DNA from: Isoetes taiwanensis
Lineage: Eukaryota; Streptophyta; Lycopodiopsida; Isoetales; Isoetaceae
Length of the DNA stretch: 64,000 bases
Direction of reading: 5' to 3'
NCBI GenBank assembly: GCA_021234155.1
Contig: JAJEKV010000101.1
Location: 329,986-393,985 of the forward strand
A model generated the notes under the pieces. The model ran no database searches. It worked only from the letters and a program-made list of their open reading frames with translations, and was not told the DNA's origin. This document shows positions 46,381-58,850 of the stretch, in pieces (position 1 is the first letter of the stretch; each line of letters opens with the position of its first letter). The translations under genes and the position numbers were made by a program.

Positions 46381-47475
46381 TGTGCCTTTGTGGGACAATA
46401 TTTCCAAGAAGCTTGGATGAAAATGGTTTGCCCTTGGAAGTTCTTACTAACTCTATTTTTTTTTTATTTAACTTATTTCTTCCAGTTTAGTGACTTTTCT
46501 AATATTTTACGTCAGAAACAAGTCATGGATTCTAAAGCTTCACAATGTGTCTTGTGTGACAATCTTTTCAAGAATCCAAACATTCTTATCTTGTAAAAAA
46601 CATATGTTATTAAGTGGATAGGGAATTGGCTATTACCTAACATCCCTATTTTCAAATTCTTTATTCTTAAGGATTGTCTCAAGGATGAATAGGGCTATGC
46701 AATAGACTCTTATTTTTTATCTGTTACAGAACAAACAAAGATAACTTTATGGACACATGCCAATACTCTAGAAGAAATCGTGAAAAAAGATTATCAAAGG
46801 AAAATGTTGAAAAATCTAGAAAAATTCCTTTGTTTGGAGATATTATTACTACTACTACTACTACTTCAAACTAGCCAAAAAACATTGTTTAGGTATCTCC
46901 TTGTTCTAGAAAAGGGCATCACTTTCAACCATTCTAAAAGTGGTACTACAAATGATAATGCAGCTGCAACGTACAAAGAGAAGGAAAATCAATAAGATAA
47001 TATGCTTAAAAAAAATAATTAAAATATTCACGCTGTATATTTGAGGAAGAATAAGAATAAGATATCCACCTTTAATTTAAGTTCCTCTCTTAATTCTATT
47101 TTAGAGAATGAATCCCTTAATCAAAAAATACTTATGGCTTTTATCCAATCCAAAAAAGACATCCCCCTCCTCCTTCCCCGTTTTCTAAGGTAAGAAGATA
47201 ATCTCTATTGATTGGAAGTTTTTTTACAAGGCTATATAACATCCCTCTATGGGTCAAAGCAAAAGAATTATATCTAGCAGCTAACATGTTAGTAGTTACA
47301 TGACAAAATTATGGAGTACTTGGTCGGAACCGATTCAACCTCTTCCAAGATAGCTAGTACTATGGGGAACATAATCACTACCTCTTTCCAACTAGTAAGT
47401 ACTATGGAAAATGGTTCTACTTTTGCCTTTAAAACAGGGGCAATTTCAAGATAAAAAGTTCAGAATTAACCTCTA
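46381..47475 (+). other. possible gag/protease part of the Copia relic
   Basis: AT-rich with many stops. A piece near 46525 reads SKASQCVLCDNLF. Position directly before the integrase suggests decayed gag and protease, but no zinc knuckle or DTG motif could be confirmed. Confidence 0.3.
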
Positions 47476-49925
47476 GTGAAATGCCTCAATCAACATTCTA
47501 ATAAGAATTGCCCCCAATCTTCTCCTAGACTTAATGCCAATATTTCCGTGAAGTTCCTCCCTAAAAGTAGCAAAGCCGTAAATAATGCTATAAACATTCT
47601 CAATCGAACTCCTCATTCTAGTTTATCCCATAAGGTCCCTGAAGAAATTTGGTTTGACCACTCCATCTCCCTTAAGCACTTGAAAGTCTTTGACTGCAAA
47701 GCATTCACCCACATTCTCTCAACCTATAGGACCAAATTGTAACCCAAAGCTACTACTTGCATCTTCCTTGGCTATTCTTCCAATCAAAAGCCTTATCGCC
47801 TTGAACTTGCTGCCAAGAAGTTAATTATCACTTGGGTGAAAGCATGTTAGGGTGTACCATCTAAAGTTCTTTTTAGGGAGTGCAAAACTACCCAAAAAAG
47901 TACCCAGCACTGGGTACTGGGAACTTCCATAAATGTCTCAATAAACAATAAGTTTGAGAGTTGATTCATTCATTTTAGTCTCTAATAGTATTGTTATCCT
48001 CTACTACTATAGGTTGACATGTTATTGACCTTCAATTCAAAATTTTTGGATTGATTTTAATGGGAAGAAAAAACAGAAAGTACCAGTTTTAAAAGTGCCC
48101 AGTGTAGGTACTTTTGAGGGTTCCAAAAGTGGTACACCATAGCATGCTTTCACCCACTTGACATGCCTTCTTCAATGAATTTGATGCTTGCTTTCCAATG
48201 GTCCCTCCTTCAATGAACAATGACTCTTGCCTCAGAGATTGAAGTCATGTTTGAATCGTTGCCTCCCCGCTTTGCCATACCACATGATGTCCCTGGGTCT
48301 CCAACCATTGCTCAGAAATGAGCCCAATCTCATGCCATCTGGTCCCTCAGATGCACCCAATAACCTTCCTCTGGCTGAACCACCACCACCACTAGTCATT
48401 ACAGCCTGATCACCACCAGTCATTGCCGCCCGACTAGTTTGCACCAAACGCCTTCCTGTCTGGACCAAAGACTATAGCTTGAATGTGACAGATCAATCAT
48501 TGGAACCACAAACTTATGCTCAAGCCATGGCTAGTCCCTACAAAGCGTAATGTCTCCAAGCTATGCAAGCTGAATTGCAATCCATTAATGAAACAGAAAT
48601 GTGGTCCTTGGTTCCAAAACCATCAAGATTAATATGACAGTTTTGGGCATGTTGATAGGTTTAAAGCACGTGTTGTCGCGCGAGGCTTCATAGAAGTTGA
48701 AGGCATTGATTATGAGGAAACCTATGCTCATATTACTAAGTTGCCCTCCATTTGTTTGGTCCTTGCCTTCGGTGTTCTCCAGCGCTCTCACATCTATCAA
48801 ATGGATGTGAACAATGTGTTCTTATATGGTCACCTGAAGGAGGAAGATATATTGATCAGCCAGAATGTTTCAACCATGAAGGATCCATGCATCTCAACCA
48901 ACTCTGCCATCCCCATAAAGCTCTTTACAGGTTGAAATAGGCCTCCTGTTCATGGTATGCTTGCCTTGATCACACCTTAATTCGTCTCAAGTTTGATGGA
49001 AGCCATATTGACCTCAAGTGTCCACTTTTGCCGCAGTCCTAATCTTGTCATTATTCTTATCTATGTCGATGATCTTTTTAATCCTTGTCAATGACCTCGA
49101 CGATCTTGAACATGTCAAACACCAACTACAGACACAATTTGAGATGAAAGATCTTGGACAAGTCTCTTATTTTCATGGCATGCAAGTCAATTATGATCGT
49201 CAAAATGGCATGATTCATCTTCATCAAACCAACTATCTTTTTGACCTCCTCAATGCTTTTCTATGCTTAATTGCAACCTTGCATGCACTCCTCTTGAATC
49301 CGCATTTCATTGCTCTCTCAAGATGACCCCTTGTTCTTCCAACTTGAACACATTCAACTCAATTATCGTACCATTCTAGGCCTTTTGAACTTTGCTACTA
49401 CTTGTACCCATCCAGATCTTGCTCGACCATTATACAAATTGAGCCAATTCAATATTGATCCACAGCAGTCCCATTGTGCATCCTTGAAATGAGTTCTTTG
49501 GTACCTAGCTGGAACTTATAATTTTGGCCACCACTATCAAGCAACTGCATCTTCCTCCCTTCTTGGTTAACTGTGATTTTGACTCCGGGCAAGCAACTAT
49601 AACAACCGCAAATCCACCTCCAGATTCAGCTTCACCCTTGCTGCAGCTGCTATCCATTGGAGCAACATCAAACAAAAGTGGGTATCATTGACTACTATTG
49701 AAGTGTTATATATTGCTTTGGCAAATGCAAGTAAAGATGCCATATGGCTTTAGAGATTCTGAGAAGAATTGGATTTTATTTTCCCTCATGGACTCCACTT
49801 TCATTTTGATAATCAAGAAGCCATTGTTGTCTCCAAGGATCCAATCATACACGGCAGGATGAAACACATTGACATCGGGTTTCACTTCATTAGGGATCCC
49901 ATTGAATAGGGCGAGATTCTCAGAA
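47476..49925 (+). pseudogene. decayed Copia-type polyprotein
   Basis: Plus strand. 47476-47742 holds the integrase end: NAINILNRTPHSSLSHK, then EIWFDHS and HLKVFDCKAF. 48655-48935 is the start of reverse transcriptase: RFKARVVARGF, GIDYEETYAHITKLPS, QMDVNNVFLYGHL. 49035-49070 encodes IILIYVDDL (catalytic YVDD). 49120-49490 carries EMKDLGQVSYFHGM and LLNFATTCTHPDLA. 49680-49900 is RNase H: SLTTIEVLYIALANASKDAIW, FDNQEAIVVSKDP and KHIDIGFHFIRD. This is the Copia order integrase, RT, RNase H. Stops and frame changes are frequent. A MITE sits in the integrase-RT linker. LTRs were not identified. Confidence 0.85.
47835..48154. mobile_element. 320-bp MITE nested in the Copia relic
   Basis: Terminal inverted repeats of about 25 bp begin GGTGAAAGCATG and share GGTGTACCA further in. 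A 6-bp duplication CACTTG flanks both sides (47829-47834 and 48155-48160). There is no coding capacity. The ends resemble no other element in the window. Confidence 0.85.
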
Positions 49926-51486
49926 AGCTGCAGCCTGCCGAGTTCCTGCGGCAGATATGGGATCTGCACAGATGGAGAATGCAGCTAACGCTTGTAAAAT
50001 AATTGTTGCCAAAATACACAAAGATTTGAAGGTTTGTACTATGCATTCAATATTTTCAAGTTCATTAACGTACTTGCAATATTTTTCATATTTTGAAGGT
50101 TTTAAATTTGCAAAATTTAAAGGTTTTAAGCCTTTGATGCATCACAATAACAATTGTCAATATGTTCGCATCAAATTTTGAGACGTATCTAACAATGGAA
50201 CTAACTTGCCTTGATGTTTTGATAGCCTTATCTTATACACTACATAGATCATGCAGAGGCAAGGGCATTGTTTACACCATTAGGTTCTAAGGTTAAATTC
50301 AAGGTGCATAATAATAAATCAGTGTATTTTGGTGTATGTATGGCTACTCATATCCATTGAATAAGCACGTTCATACAAGAAGTATTCCTAGATATCTAGG
50401 AAGTATTCCTAGATACTGTATTTAAGATATGCAATAACTCCATTTCAATTATCTTAGAATAAGCATGTCAACCTCTGAATATCCGATTCCAAACTTGCCT
50501 ATAAAATGTTGTCATAAACTGCTTGATTATGAAGAACCAAGTTAATTTTAAATGCAATAAAATACACTTCAATTGTTTCTTGGTTTTCAAGCCCGGGGGA
50601 TATAAGTAGTGATGCTTGCTCTGGAAGAACCTGAAAGGCATCAAAATAGTATAATCAGACTGTGTTGGATGTACACTACTGGTTATGGTCTCCTGCTTCT
50701 ACCTGATTCTAAGGAGCCAAACCCATCTTCAAAGTTGAGAAAATTAGCCCGTCCATACCTTCCACGATAGCCTAAGGAAGTTTCTCAGCATACAAAATTG
50801 CATCACATTGAAATGAAAATAAGAATACATTATTTTCAGTAACCAAAGAAGAGACAGATCTCATCCAAAACCATACAATGTGCATTATGAGGGAAGGAGC
50901 TAGCAAGATTGAGCCATGAAAAACAAATTCTGTGGACTTAGGTTGTTATAGGAGATTTTTGAAATAGTACACTATCAAAGCAGCAACCTCGCATCTGGGC
51001 AGAACCACTGCATCGTTGCCATGATCTACCATGCATAGCCAACTGGGCTCCCAGGATCCACAAAAGCTAAATAGAAAAAGGCACAAATTGGATTTAGGGT
51101 AATGGATCTCAACCATTTACATTCTTTCATCTTTTTACATGGCCGAGTTGATGCGAGCTTTGGCAGGCCGACCAATCGATCTTCCCTAACCTTAGCCATG
51201 CTATAGCGAAGCAAAAAATAACACCTTAACTGCTCCACAAATCTCAAAATCCTGCAAAATTAGAACAAATTTGCCGCTCCCACATTTTTGCCAAACTTGC
51301 ATCTCCAAAGTAAGGGCGGAAGCGATTTTGTTGAGCTTTACAAAGATTTTTTGCCCCGAACACAGGATGCAGGGATGGAGGGCCGGAGTATAATGCCTGT
51401 CTGGCCCGCTTGGATTCAGCTTGCTAGATGGCGAGCCTATATTTTAACGGAGTAGATTACTCATGAGAAAAAAACGTGGCAAGAAA
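49926..51486. other. flank between Copia relic and element B2
   Basis: No gene could be established. Exon-like pieces occur on the minus strand (for example RANFLNFEDGFGSLES near 50750 and LPEQASLLISPGLENQE near 50620), but their phases do not join consistently. Confidence 0.4.
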
Positions 51487-51739
51487 GCACAATTTCATTA
51501 TAATGGGAAAATTTTTTAGTAAACCGAATTTTTTTATTATGGGGTTGTATAGACCTTATCACGGGGGTTGTATACCGCGTTAATGCACTTTCACTATCAT
51601 AGACCTTATCAGGGGGTTCTATACACGTGCGATGCATCTGTATCATACATACATGAATATTTAGAGAACATAATAACACGTATCATACCAACTTCCAAAC
51701 ACAATAGAGACCAAAGTATGAACTATGTATGTCCCTAGT

Positions 51740-52345
51740 AACCTTCCCCTGGGTTCCTAACCCTTCCCCTTCCCTTTCCCTTCATGCTGCGGTCTAACCC
51801 ATGATCGGGTTGGGAGTCAAAGCTCACGCTCATCCCATCTTGATTCTTCCCACCATATGGGGTACCTAGTCATTAGAAAAATAATTCCACAGATAATACT
51901 CACGGAAGAAGAGCGGACCCAACTCCACAAAACCGTTGTACTCATTGTAGTACACCCTAATAAGGCCATACATCTGTCCCTTAGAAATTTCATGAATGAA
52001 CTCTGATATGTATGCATCCAGAGAGTGTGCTAAATATCCAGCACGAAGAAGAGGCCTCAATTGCTGTAGCATCTCGTCCAGATAAGGAGGGGGTTCAAGC
52101 ATTCCCCTCATTGCAAGTCTCCTATAACATTCAGATGGATTAATTTCCATCAGTGGCTCATGACCACAATCAAATCGCTCCAGAATGAAGTTGATCAACT
52201 CCATTGTAAGCTCCTTGGTGGGGCCCCGTGGCAACCTCCACTCCAAGAAATGGTCCCATAGCTCATCCATTCCAGGCCGCACAGAATGCCTGGGGCATGC
52301 TTGCAGGCCTTCTGGAGTAGCCCAGGGAGGATTGGGTCCAATCAT
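51740..52345 (-). CDS. uncharacterised element B gene 1 (copy B2)
   Basis: ATG at 52345. The first 159 codons are open (MIGPNPPWATPEG, MDELWDHFLEWRLPRG, PPPYLDEMLQQLRPLL, VYYNEYNGFVELGPLF), then a stop. A GTGAGT...CTAATGACTAG stretch of about 38 bp before the conserved TRYPIWWEES part looks like an intron but would be unusually short. The carboxyl part ends in a basic segment near 51760. No family is recognised. This copy is better preserved than B1 and shows the protein is larger than 200 residues. Confidence 0.52.
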
Positions 52346-52354
52346 TTAAAAAAG

Positions 52355-52880
52355 CAAGCAAGGATCACCGACGGAGCAAGGAACACGGAGCAGAGCAAGT
52401 AGCAAGTTCAAGAGCAAGCAACAAGATCAAAAGGTGGAGCACGGGAATGAAGTAGCAAGGAACAAGGATCAAGATCAAGTAGCAAGATGCAATGAACAAG
52501 GAAGATCAAGTAGCAAGAAGATCAAGGAACAAGGAAGATCAAGGAGCAAGAAGCAAGGATCAAGATCAAGTAGCAAGGAACAAGATCAAGTAGCAAGATC
52601 AAGAGCAAGCAACAAGATCAAGTAGGAAGGAGCACGGGAATGAAGTAGCAAGGAACAAGGATCAAGATCAAGTAGCAGTAGCAAGATCAAGAGCAAGGAA
52701 CAAGATCAAGTAGGAAGGAGCACGGAATGAAGTAGCAAGGAACAAGGATGAAGATCAAGTAGCGAGGAAGCAATGAACAAGGAAGATCAAGTAGCAAGAA
52801 GATCAAGGAACAAGGAAGATCAAGTAGCAAGAAGATCAAGGAACAAGGAATATGAAGGAGCAAGAAGCAAGGATGAAAAG
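52355..52880. repeat. purine-rich AAG/ATCAAG minisatellite (B2)
   Basis: Same array as 5045-5525, differing mainly by unit number and small indels. Confidence 0.8.
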
Positions 52881-52919
52881 TGAGAAGTGAAAACAAAGGT
52901 AAAAGAATTTATAGCTCTG

Positions 52920-53045
52920 AATCCAATAATGTTGAAGCATAATACCAATAATGTTGAAGCATAATACCAATAATGCTGACGATAATACCAATAATGCTCA
53001 CGATAAATACCAATAATGCTGAAGTATTATACCAATAATTCTATA
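52920..53045. repeat. ATACCAATAATG tandem repeats (B2)
   Basis: Counterpart of 5560-5698, directly before the TATA box. Confidence 0.7.
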
Positions 53046-53050
53046 ACGAC

Positions 53051-53058
53051 TATAAAAG
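53051..53058 (+). promoter_or_regulatory. TATA box of small element gene (B2)
   Basis: TATAAAAG, 34 bp before the ATG at 53092. Conserved with B1. Confidence 0.6.
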
Positions 53059-53091
53059 CAGCTCCATTCGGTAAGTCATTCATCTCCCATC

Positions 53092-53229
53092 ATGGCTTAT
53101 AATATTTATGATGATCGGTTTGAGACCATTCTTTGCTCCATGAGCTACAATGATATTAATCGCTGCATAATGTGTAAAGGTGTTAAAATTTTGGATCCTT
53201 ACTTACAATCCAAAGCGAGAAGGTCGTGA
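53092..53229 (+). CDS. small element-encoded protein (B2), shortened
   Basis: Starts MAYNIYDDRFETILC like B1. It ends after 45 residues because indels near 53215 change the frame; B1 continues to 73 residues. Conservation of the first 40 residues, with one extra inserted codon in the middle (IMCKG against IHKG), argues that this part is the functional protein. Confidence 0.45.
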   Translation: MAYNIYDDRFETILCSMSYNDINRCIMCKGVKILDPYLQSKARRS

Positions 53230-53579
53230 GTGTGATTGCCCGGCCTTACTCGTGTTGTGATCCATCTTCTTTGGGTTCTGGCGCCATGCCCTAAATTTGA
53301 ATCGCGATCACAATAGCGAGGATTGATGATGAGTGAATCATCGACTCTATAATGCCATCAATAATATGTGCATCTAAATTATATGTATGCCATCAATAAT
53401 GTGTGCATGGGATGTAATGATGTGTATTAAACACCTATTATAATAGATGTAAGGATGTTAGTATAAGCATAAATTAGGATGTATCGAATAACGTATTAAT
53501 TGTCCAAAATGCTTAAGTATTATAGCAAAAGAAATTACATACATGATTATCGAGAACATGACTGAGATTGAGAGCTTTT

Positions 53580-56500
53580 AGCTAATGCTATGTCCCCCCA
53601 CATGTCAACAATGTATTTTGGAATCTGACAGGTCTTAGGTCTTTTTTGCCATTTGCATCCCATGCATAATGTATGGCATCTAACTTCTCATACCTTGATG
53701 GATCTGATGGATTGGGTCGTAACGTTTTAGTTAAGCAACTTTGTATAGTCACGACCAACAGGCATCCACCATGATACATAAATGTGACCATAATTGGTAG
53801 ACTCGGATCTAGGATGGCATCTTCTTTCGTAAAGCCCAACCACGTTGGAGTTTCATCGCCTCTCGTGTCGGGACTAAAACAAACATACCTTTAAGAACAT
53901 GTGCATGAGGATCGAACTCATCCATAGGCAACACCGGGCGCCATCTGCTGGCCCCACAATATGTAGGCAAAGGTCTTACAAGCACTGGCTTCATCGACCT
54001 GGGGTAAATGCACGACTTGTAGAGGTTCTTGCCTTGTGCGCAACCAAAAGTTATCATTTTGAGGTCGGAGATCACGGAGATACATCTTCCAAACACAAAA
54101 AGAATCTCGTTCCAGTAATCCATAGTTGCTTTGTACTGTCGTGCAAACACACTATCTTCTTGATTTTTGCAGAAGGAATTCCATAATGCTATGTACTTGC
54201 TGATCTTTGTCGCCGGGGCCGGGAGATCTTTCAATGTCTTCCTTGGAGGGATATTTTTAGGCACCCCCGCTTGGTAGCGTTGGCTCACCATTTTCATCCT
54301 CCTTCCACATTCTTATTCCATTTTACGAATCCACTCTTTATGGGTTGGCCGCATCTTATATTGCATAATGGGCCATTTCCCATCCATTTTAAATCGAATA
54401 GCAATGGCTCGGTATGGCTGTTAGGCGTTGGCCCTTATCGGGGATATATCCCTTGACAAAGCCTTTCCAATCTGGAACTTCATCCACAAAATATGGAGCA
54501 GAGGAGACTTTGCATTGCACTTGCTAAACAAGTAAAGCAACTCGAGGCAAAGTTAGAGCATCCAGATGAACTCATTGTCGAAAAGTTCCCAAACAATGCA
54601 TCAATATCGTCATGAGTGTGCCCAACCATCATGAAGCCAACCTCAATCTCATCGAATACCTTAAGCCATGTCAAATAAGAGAGGTAGGAGAACACATATC
54701 TATTTTTATTTTGACCCGATGCATTATCCAACTGTAAGTAGAGATTTCGAGGAAGAGGATTGAAGCCTTCTAAGTTGGCACTAGAAGATGAAGGCATCTT
54801 CTCTTGTATGCGCACTAGCTTATGTTGGCGCTGGTCCAGTATCTTTTAGGGCTTGCATCAATTTGCAATCTGTGAGTTCCGCTTCCAATACAAATCACCA
54901 CACTTGTCTTCTTCCGCAACTCAAGATAGTGTAGGATCCTAGAAAGTGATCCAACATGAAAGTTTGAGTCATCCTTCCAAAGATCAAGAGAGAAATGGCC
55001 ATAAGCCCGCCCACCATGACCATGTGTCAATGCTCTTGTCAAGCTGCTCTTCAAGATCTCCTCTCCAAAGCAGACTTTGCGAGATGGTGACTTCTTGGTG
55101 TGAGTGTTTTGACCTGATCCATCTTATCATGTATTATGCAGAGGTGACTTTACGCGAGCGATGTGATAATGCACGCCAATGCCAATATTGACTCTCTGAA
55201 CGCGTTGTTCCAACATATGTGCCCCCGTTGAATTGAAGGTTGCGCCTCTCCCTTATATCTTTTGTTCTTTCCAATTTCTGCTTGATGACTACACATATGT
55301 TACACTTGGAGAATGCGTATTTTTGCTATCTTTGGCGCCTAGAAACTCTTTCTTCCAAATATTGTAAAAAGAGGGCAAGGTTACACTCTTTCCGTCAATT
55401 CTTCCACCACGCTGACCACCTCCTTATGTATGCTCTTCTTATTAAGGATGGAAGGAAGTTTGCTAACATTCTCCTTATATCATCCTTTCCTTTTTGCTTC
55501 TATGTGGAATGCTCTCTGCATTCTCACTAATGAAGGTATCAAGCACACTTTTCAGAGCTAGTGTCACAGATCTAGGCTTCTTAGAGCTCAGATTACCATG
55601 CTCCGCCCGTTTTCCACCTAACTCGAACCTCTTCCTCCAACTATAAAAACGTGGTGAAAGCAACTCCTAAAGCCCGCGCCATCGCGAATTGACACTCCAC
55701 TCCACGGACCACTACTTTAAGCCTCCTCGCCTGTATAAGTTACACTCAACACATAAAAAAAACAAAGCGTAATCCTCGCACTGCTTGATTGAGAATAAAA
55801 TTCTTTCTTAAGGCACATACTTCTTTGTCGCCTCGCTTTTTGACACATTAGCCCTTGCGACATGTTGATTTTAGATCACTCTTAATTGCCTTGGGCGCAC
55901 ATCCTCTCCTCCTTGCCATCCCCCTTTGGTTCCCTCGACCCTCTTCACATATGTATATTTCCTTTTCCTCTTGAATTGCTTCTCAACATCGGCTTCCAAG
56001 CACTCAACTTCTAAATCATCATGTTAGAGAAAAGAAAGAGCTTGTAAATGTTGTGAAACCGTCCTACCATCATGAAGCAAAAAACGGCATGGGTCTCCTG
56101 GTTACTAGGTCATTAGCTATAGGCCTCTCGGCACAAGCATGACATGACCTGATATTTTGGTTTCCCTGTTGGATCTATTATGTTACCCATCGAAAGCCCG
56201 ACCTTTGATACACCCAAGAACTCATCGTCTATAGCATCCCGAGGATCACTAAAGACTATATTCCCCCTCAGAATATTTAGATCCGGTGCGGAGTGAAGAA
56301 TGTAGCATGGCAAACCTAGTAGATCTGTTCTCGGTAGTAGATCGCCTCATCTTCGGGGCTTAAACAACCCTCGAGACCAAGGCGGGCAGCTAGATTCTCA
56401 AGACCTCCAATCTCCTCTACTATCTCTGTCTTCTTCATTTTGTTCTTTGTGTTGCTTGGTTCACCACAAAGTGGCTTGAAACCCCGATGTCCGTGGGACT

Positions 56501-56762
56501 CTTGGCGGATGGACTACTAGATGAATCCTCTTGTGAAGAGGGCAAATTGAGGGATCTCCGAAGACGTATCTTCACTTGAGGGCCACTCATTTGGTTTTAC
56601 ATCCCTCTTAGGCCCTTTGAATGAATGTGCCCTCTTTTGCTTCACCAATGTTATCCGCCCTCCTCGGAGGAAAGCTACGCCGATGGGATCACCGGACTCG
56701 GTGACCTCAATTGCTACATTTGAAGGATCTATTTCCTTCCCATGAAGAGTGGTTCTATTCAA
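53580..56762 (-). pseudogene. DUF7869-family transposase-like gene (B2), frameshifted
   Basis: Minus strand. Amino piece 56762-56517 (HGKEIDPSNVAIEVTES, a non-ATG position in this copy, so the start lies upstream or is lost); 56313-56113 (DPRDAIDDEFLGVSKVG, aligning with DPINAVNDERLG of element C); 55663-55475; 55054-54815 (HGHGGRAYGHFSLDLW); 54815-54480 (LYLQLDNASGQNKNR, GFMMVGHTHDDIDALFG); 54297-53809 (SKYIALWNSF, MDYWNEILFVFGR, LPTYCGASRWRP). The core 54815-54560 is uninterrupted and is the best family B view of the LDN and HTH motifs. The remaining frame changes may be decay or sequence error. No separate terminal-repeat-binding domain was identified. Confidence 0.72.
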
Positions 56763-56894
56763 AATATGTCCCTAGGCAACAATTGTCCCTCCAATTTAAT
56801 AGGTTATGCGGGGAAAATTAAACTTTTTCAATCAAGCAAGGCGACACTTTTGAGAACATATGAAATAGAGGAAAAATAAGCAAAAATAAGCGAA

Positions 56895-57190
56895 AATGGC
56901 TATTTAGTACAAATGTATAAATTTTGGTCCAAATTTGGAGCTAAATGGCGCCATAAGCCATTTGCGTAACGGTGAACACTTGGATCAAATGAAGCCATGG
57001 CGCCATTTGGTCGAAATAGTGTTTGGATCAAATGGCGCCATGGCGCCATTTGATCCAAATTCACACCTATGGCACATTCATGGGTGTGAATTTGGATCAA
57101 ATGGCCATATGGCTCATTTGATCCAAACACCATTCGACTAAATGGCTTCATGGCTTTTTGATCAACACCATTTCCACCAAATGGCTTAAC
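56895..57190. repeat. family B palindromes and inverted stem-loop (B2)
   Basis: AAATGGCGCC palindromes plus the stem-loop seen at 9615-9685, but with the loop in the opposite orientation (GCACATT). B2 also has about 90 bp more palindromic array on the left side than B1. Several half-sites read GAAGCC or GGCTTC instead of GGCGCC. Confidence 0.8.
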
Positions 57191-57984
57191 TCCATCACAA
57201 AATCTACACGAGGTGCCTATGTTATGCATTCTTGCTCCCATTGTTGTATATGTGTCAATAAGAGCAGGCATGCATAACATGGGCACCCCATGCCAACTTT
57301 GGTAATTGAAACTAAGGTTACGTGTCCTAGCAAAGATTAATGTCAAAGATTTGAACACTCTATACACATGGCGTGATAGAGCGTAATTTATACCGTAAAC
57401 AAAGTGGACTTACTTGATATTAGATAGATCCATAGTGGTATGTCCCGGAGGCCGATAGAACAGAAAATGAAGCTGATCCCAAAGAGATATATTGGCGTAA
57501 GAATGCGCCAAGAAGAGCGTAAGAAGAAAGCGCCAAGAAAGATTCGGTGAAGAAGGAGGATTAAGCCAGAAGAAAGCGCCAAGAATCAATTCAGGATTTC
57601 TGTGTATGAAAAGAAAAGCGCTGCAAAGACGCATCGCCTTACAAAGTTCACTCGCCTAAAAGCTGCGCCTTATGCGGCGGCGGTGCGGCAAAATTTAGGC
57701 CCAAAGGATTCGAAAGCGCTGAGCGTGCCTGGCGCTCCGCGTCGTGGGCATGGTCGCATTAAGTGGAGCACCAGGGACAAGAGGGAGCTTAAAGGCAAAG
57801 TACAATTTCAAAGCGGTTGATTCAAATTTGGGCCAATGGCGATCAAATTTCAATATCTGGTGAATTTTGACTTTTTTATGTTAATTATGGGTGAGGCGAA
57901 TTTTGAATTTTATGTTCAAATTTAGCGGCCAAGGCGAAGTGAAATATTCAATTTCAATTAATTGTGGCGGCATGTATACCTCTC

Positions 57985-58250
57985 GACGCTTACCGCATGG
58001 CGGAGTGGGTGGTCAAGCGGCATACGCTAGACTGCCGACGCGCACGGGCGGCCGGACCGCCACCGCACGCGCGGGCATTAAATTTTACTGGCGGGCATAG
58101 GCGCTGGGCCGCCACGCATGGCGCTGGGCGGCGATGTGGGCCCCATAGTTGGCGCTTTTTACGAAGCTTCTCATTAAGCTTCATTCGTTTTTCGATTCCG
58201 GCTCAGCGCGACCTTAGCGCCCGCGCCAGCGCTAGCGCCCGGCGCCTTAC
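57985..58250. repeat. GC-rich spacer repeats (B2)
   Basis: Counterpart of 10545-10835, heavily diverged; GGCGCTGGGC and GCGCCCGG units remain. Confidence 0.45.
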
Positions 58251-58489
58251 GCCCAAAATGCTTAAAGCAACCCTTTTCATCCTTTTTTTTCGGTGATTTA
58301 AAAGCCACCATTTCCCGCCAGTTCACCGCCTCAACACATCTAGATACACCGCGGTTTTGGACCAAATTCAAAGCCTTGCCTGAAATGGAAATGGACAATT
58401 GAGCTCAACAAAATGTGGAGGCGGAGCTTACGCAGCTTTTCAAGGACGGGTATGTCGCCTACTTGCATTGTTTGTTTGGGCTAAATACG

Positions 58490-58850
58490 CACCGCTACTA
58501 TTTAGATGCCCAGGTAACCACTTTAGGGTCTTATAGTTGACAAATGGCTTCATGAAAGCCATTTGGATGTTTGAGTGCACTTTTAGGAGTCTTAGCTTAC
58601 TTTAGGATGCACAGTAGCAGCTTACCATAGGGTCTTATTCTTTGGCAAATAGGCCCATGGCGCCATTTGATGTGCATAGCATACATTTGGGACTTGTTGT
58701 TGGCAAATGAAGCCATGGCCCATTGATGTGTACCAACACCATGGGGCCTTGTTGTTGGCAAATGGCGCATGGCGCCATTTGATCAATCTAATAACATACA
58801 TTGGGAACTTGTTGTTGGGCAAATGAAGCGTTATAGGCGCCATTTTTATA
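58490..58850. repeat. family B palindrome array (B2)
   Basis: Counterpart of 11035-11390, with five or more AAATGGCGCC-type palindromes and TTGTTGTTGGC spacers. Many half-sites are altered, for example GGCTTCATGAAAGCC near 58545 where B1 has a perfect pair of GGCGCC. Confidence 0.8.

Noticed and set aside
49926-51250. Minus-strand exon-like pieces suggesting a second host gene
   Set aside because: Some pieces have plausible splice signals and the first resembles a leucine-rich repeat, but the phases do not join.
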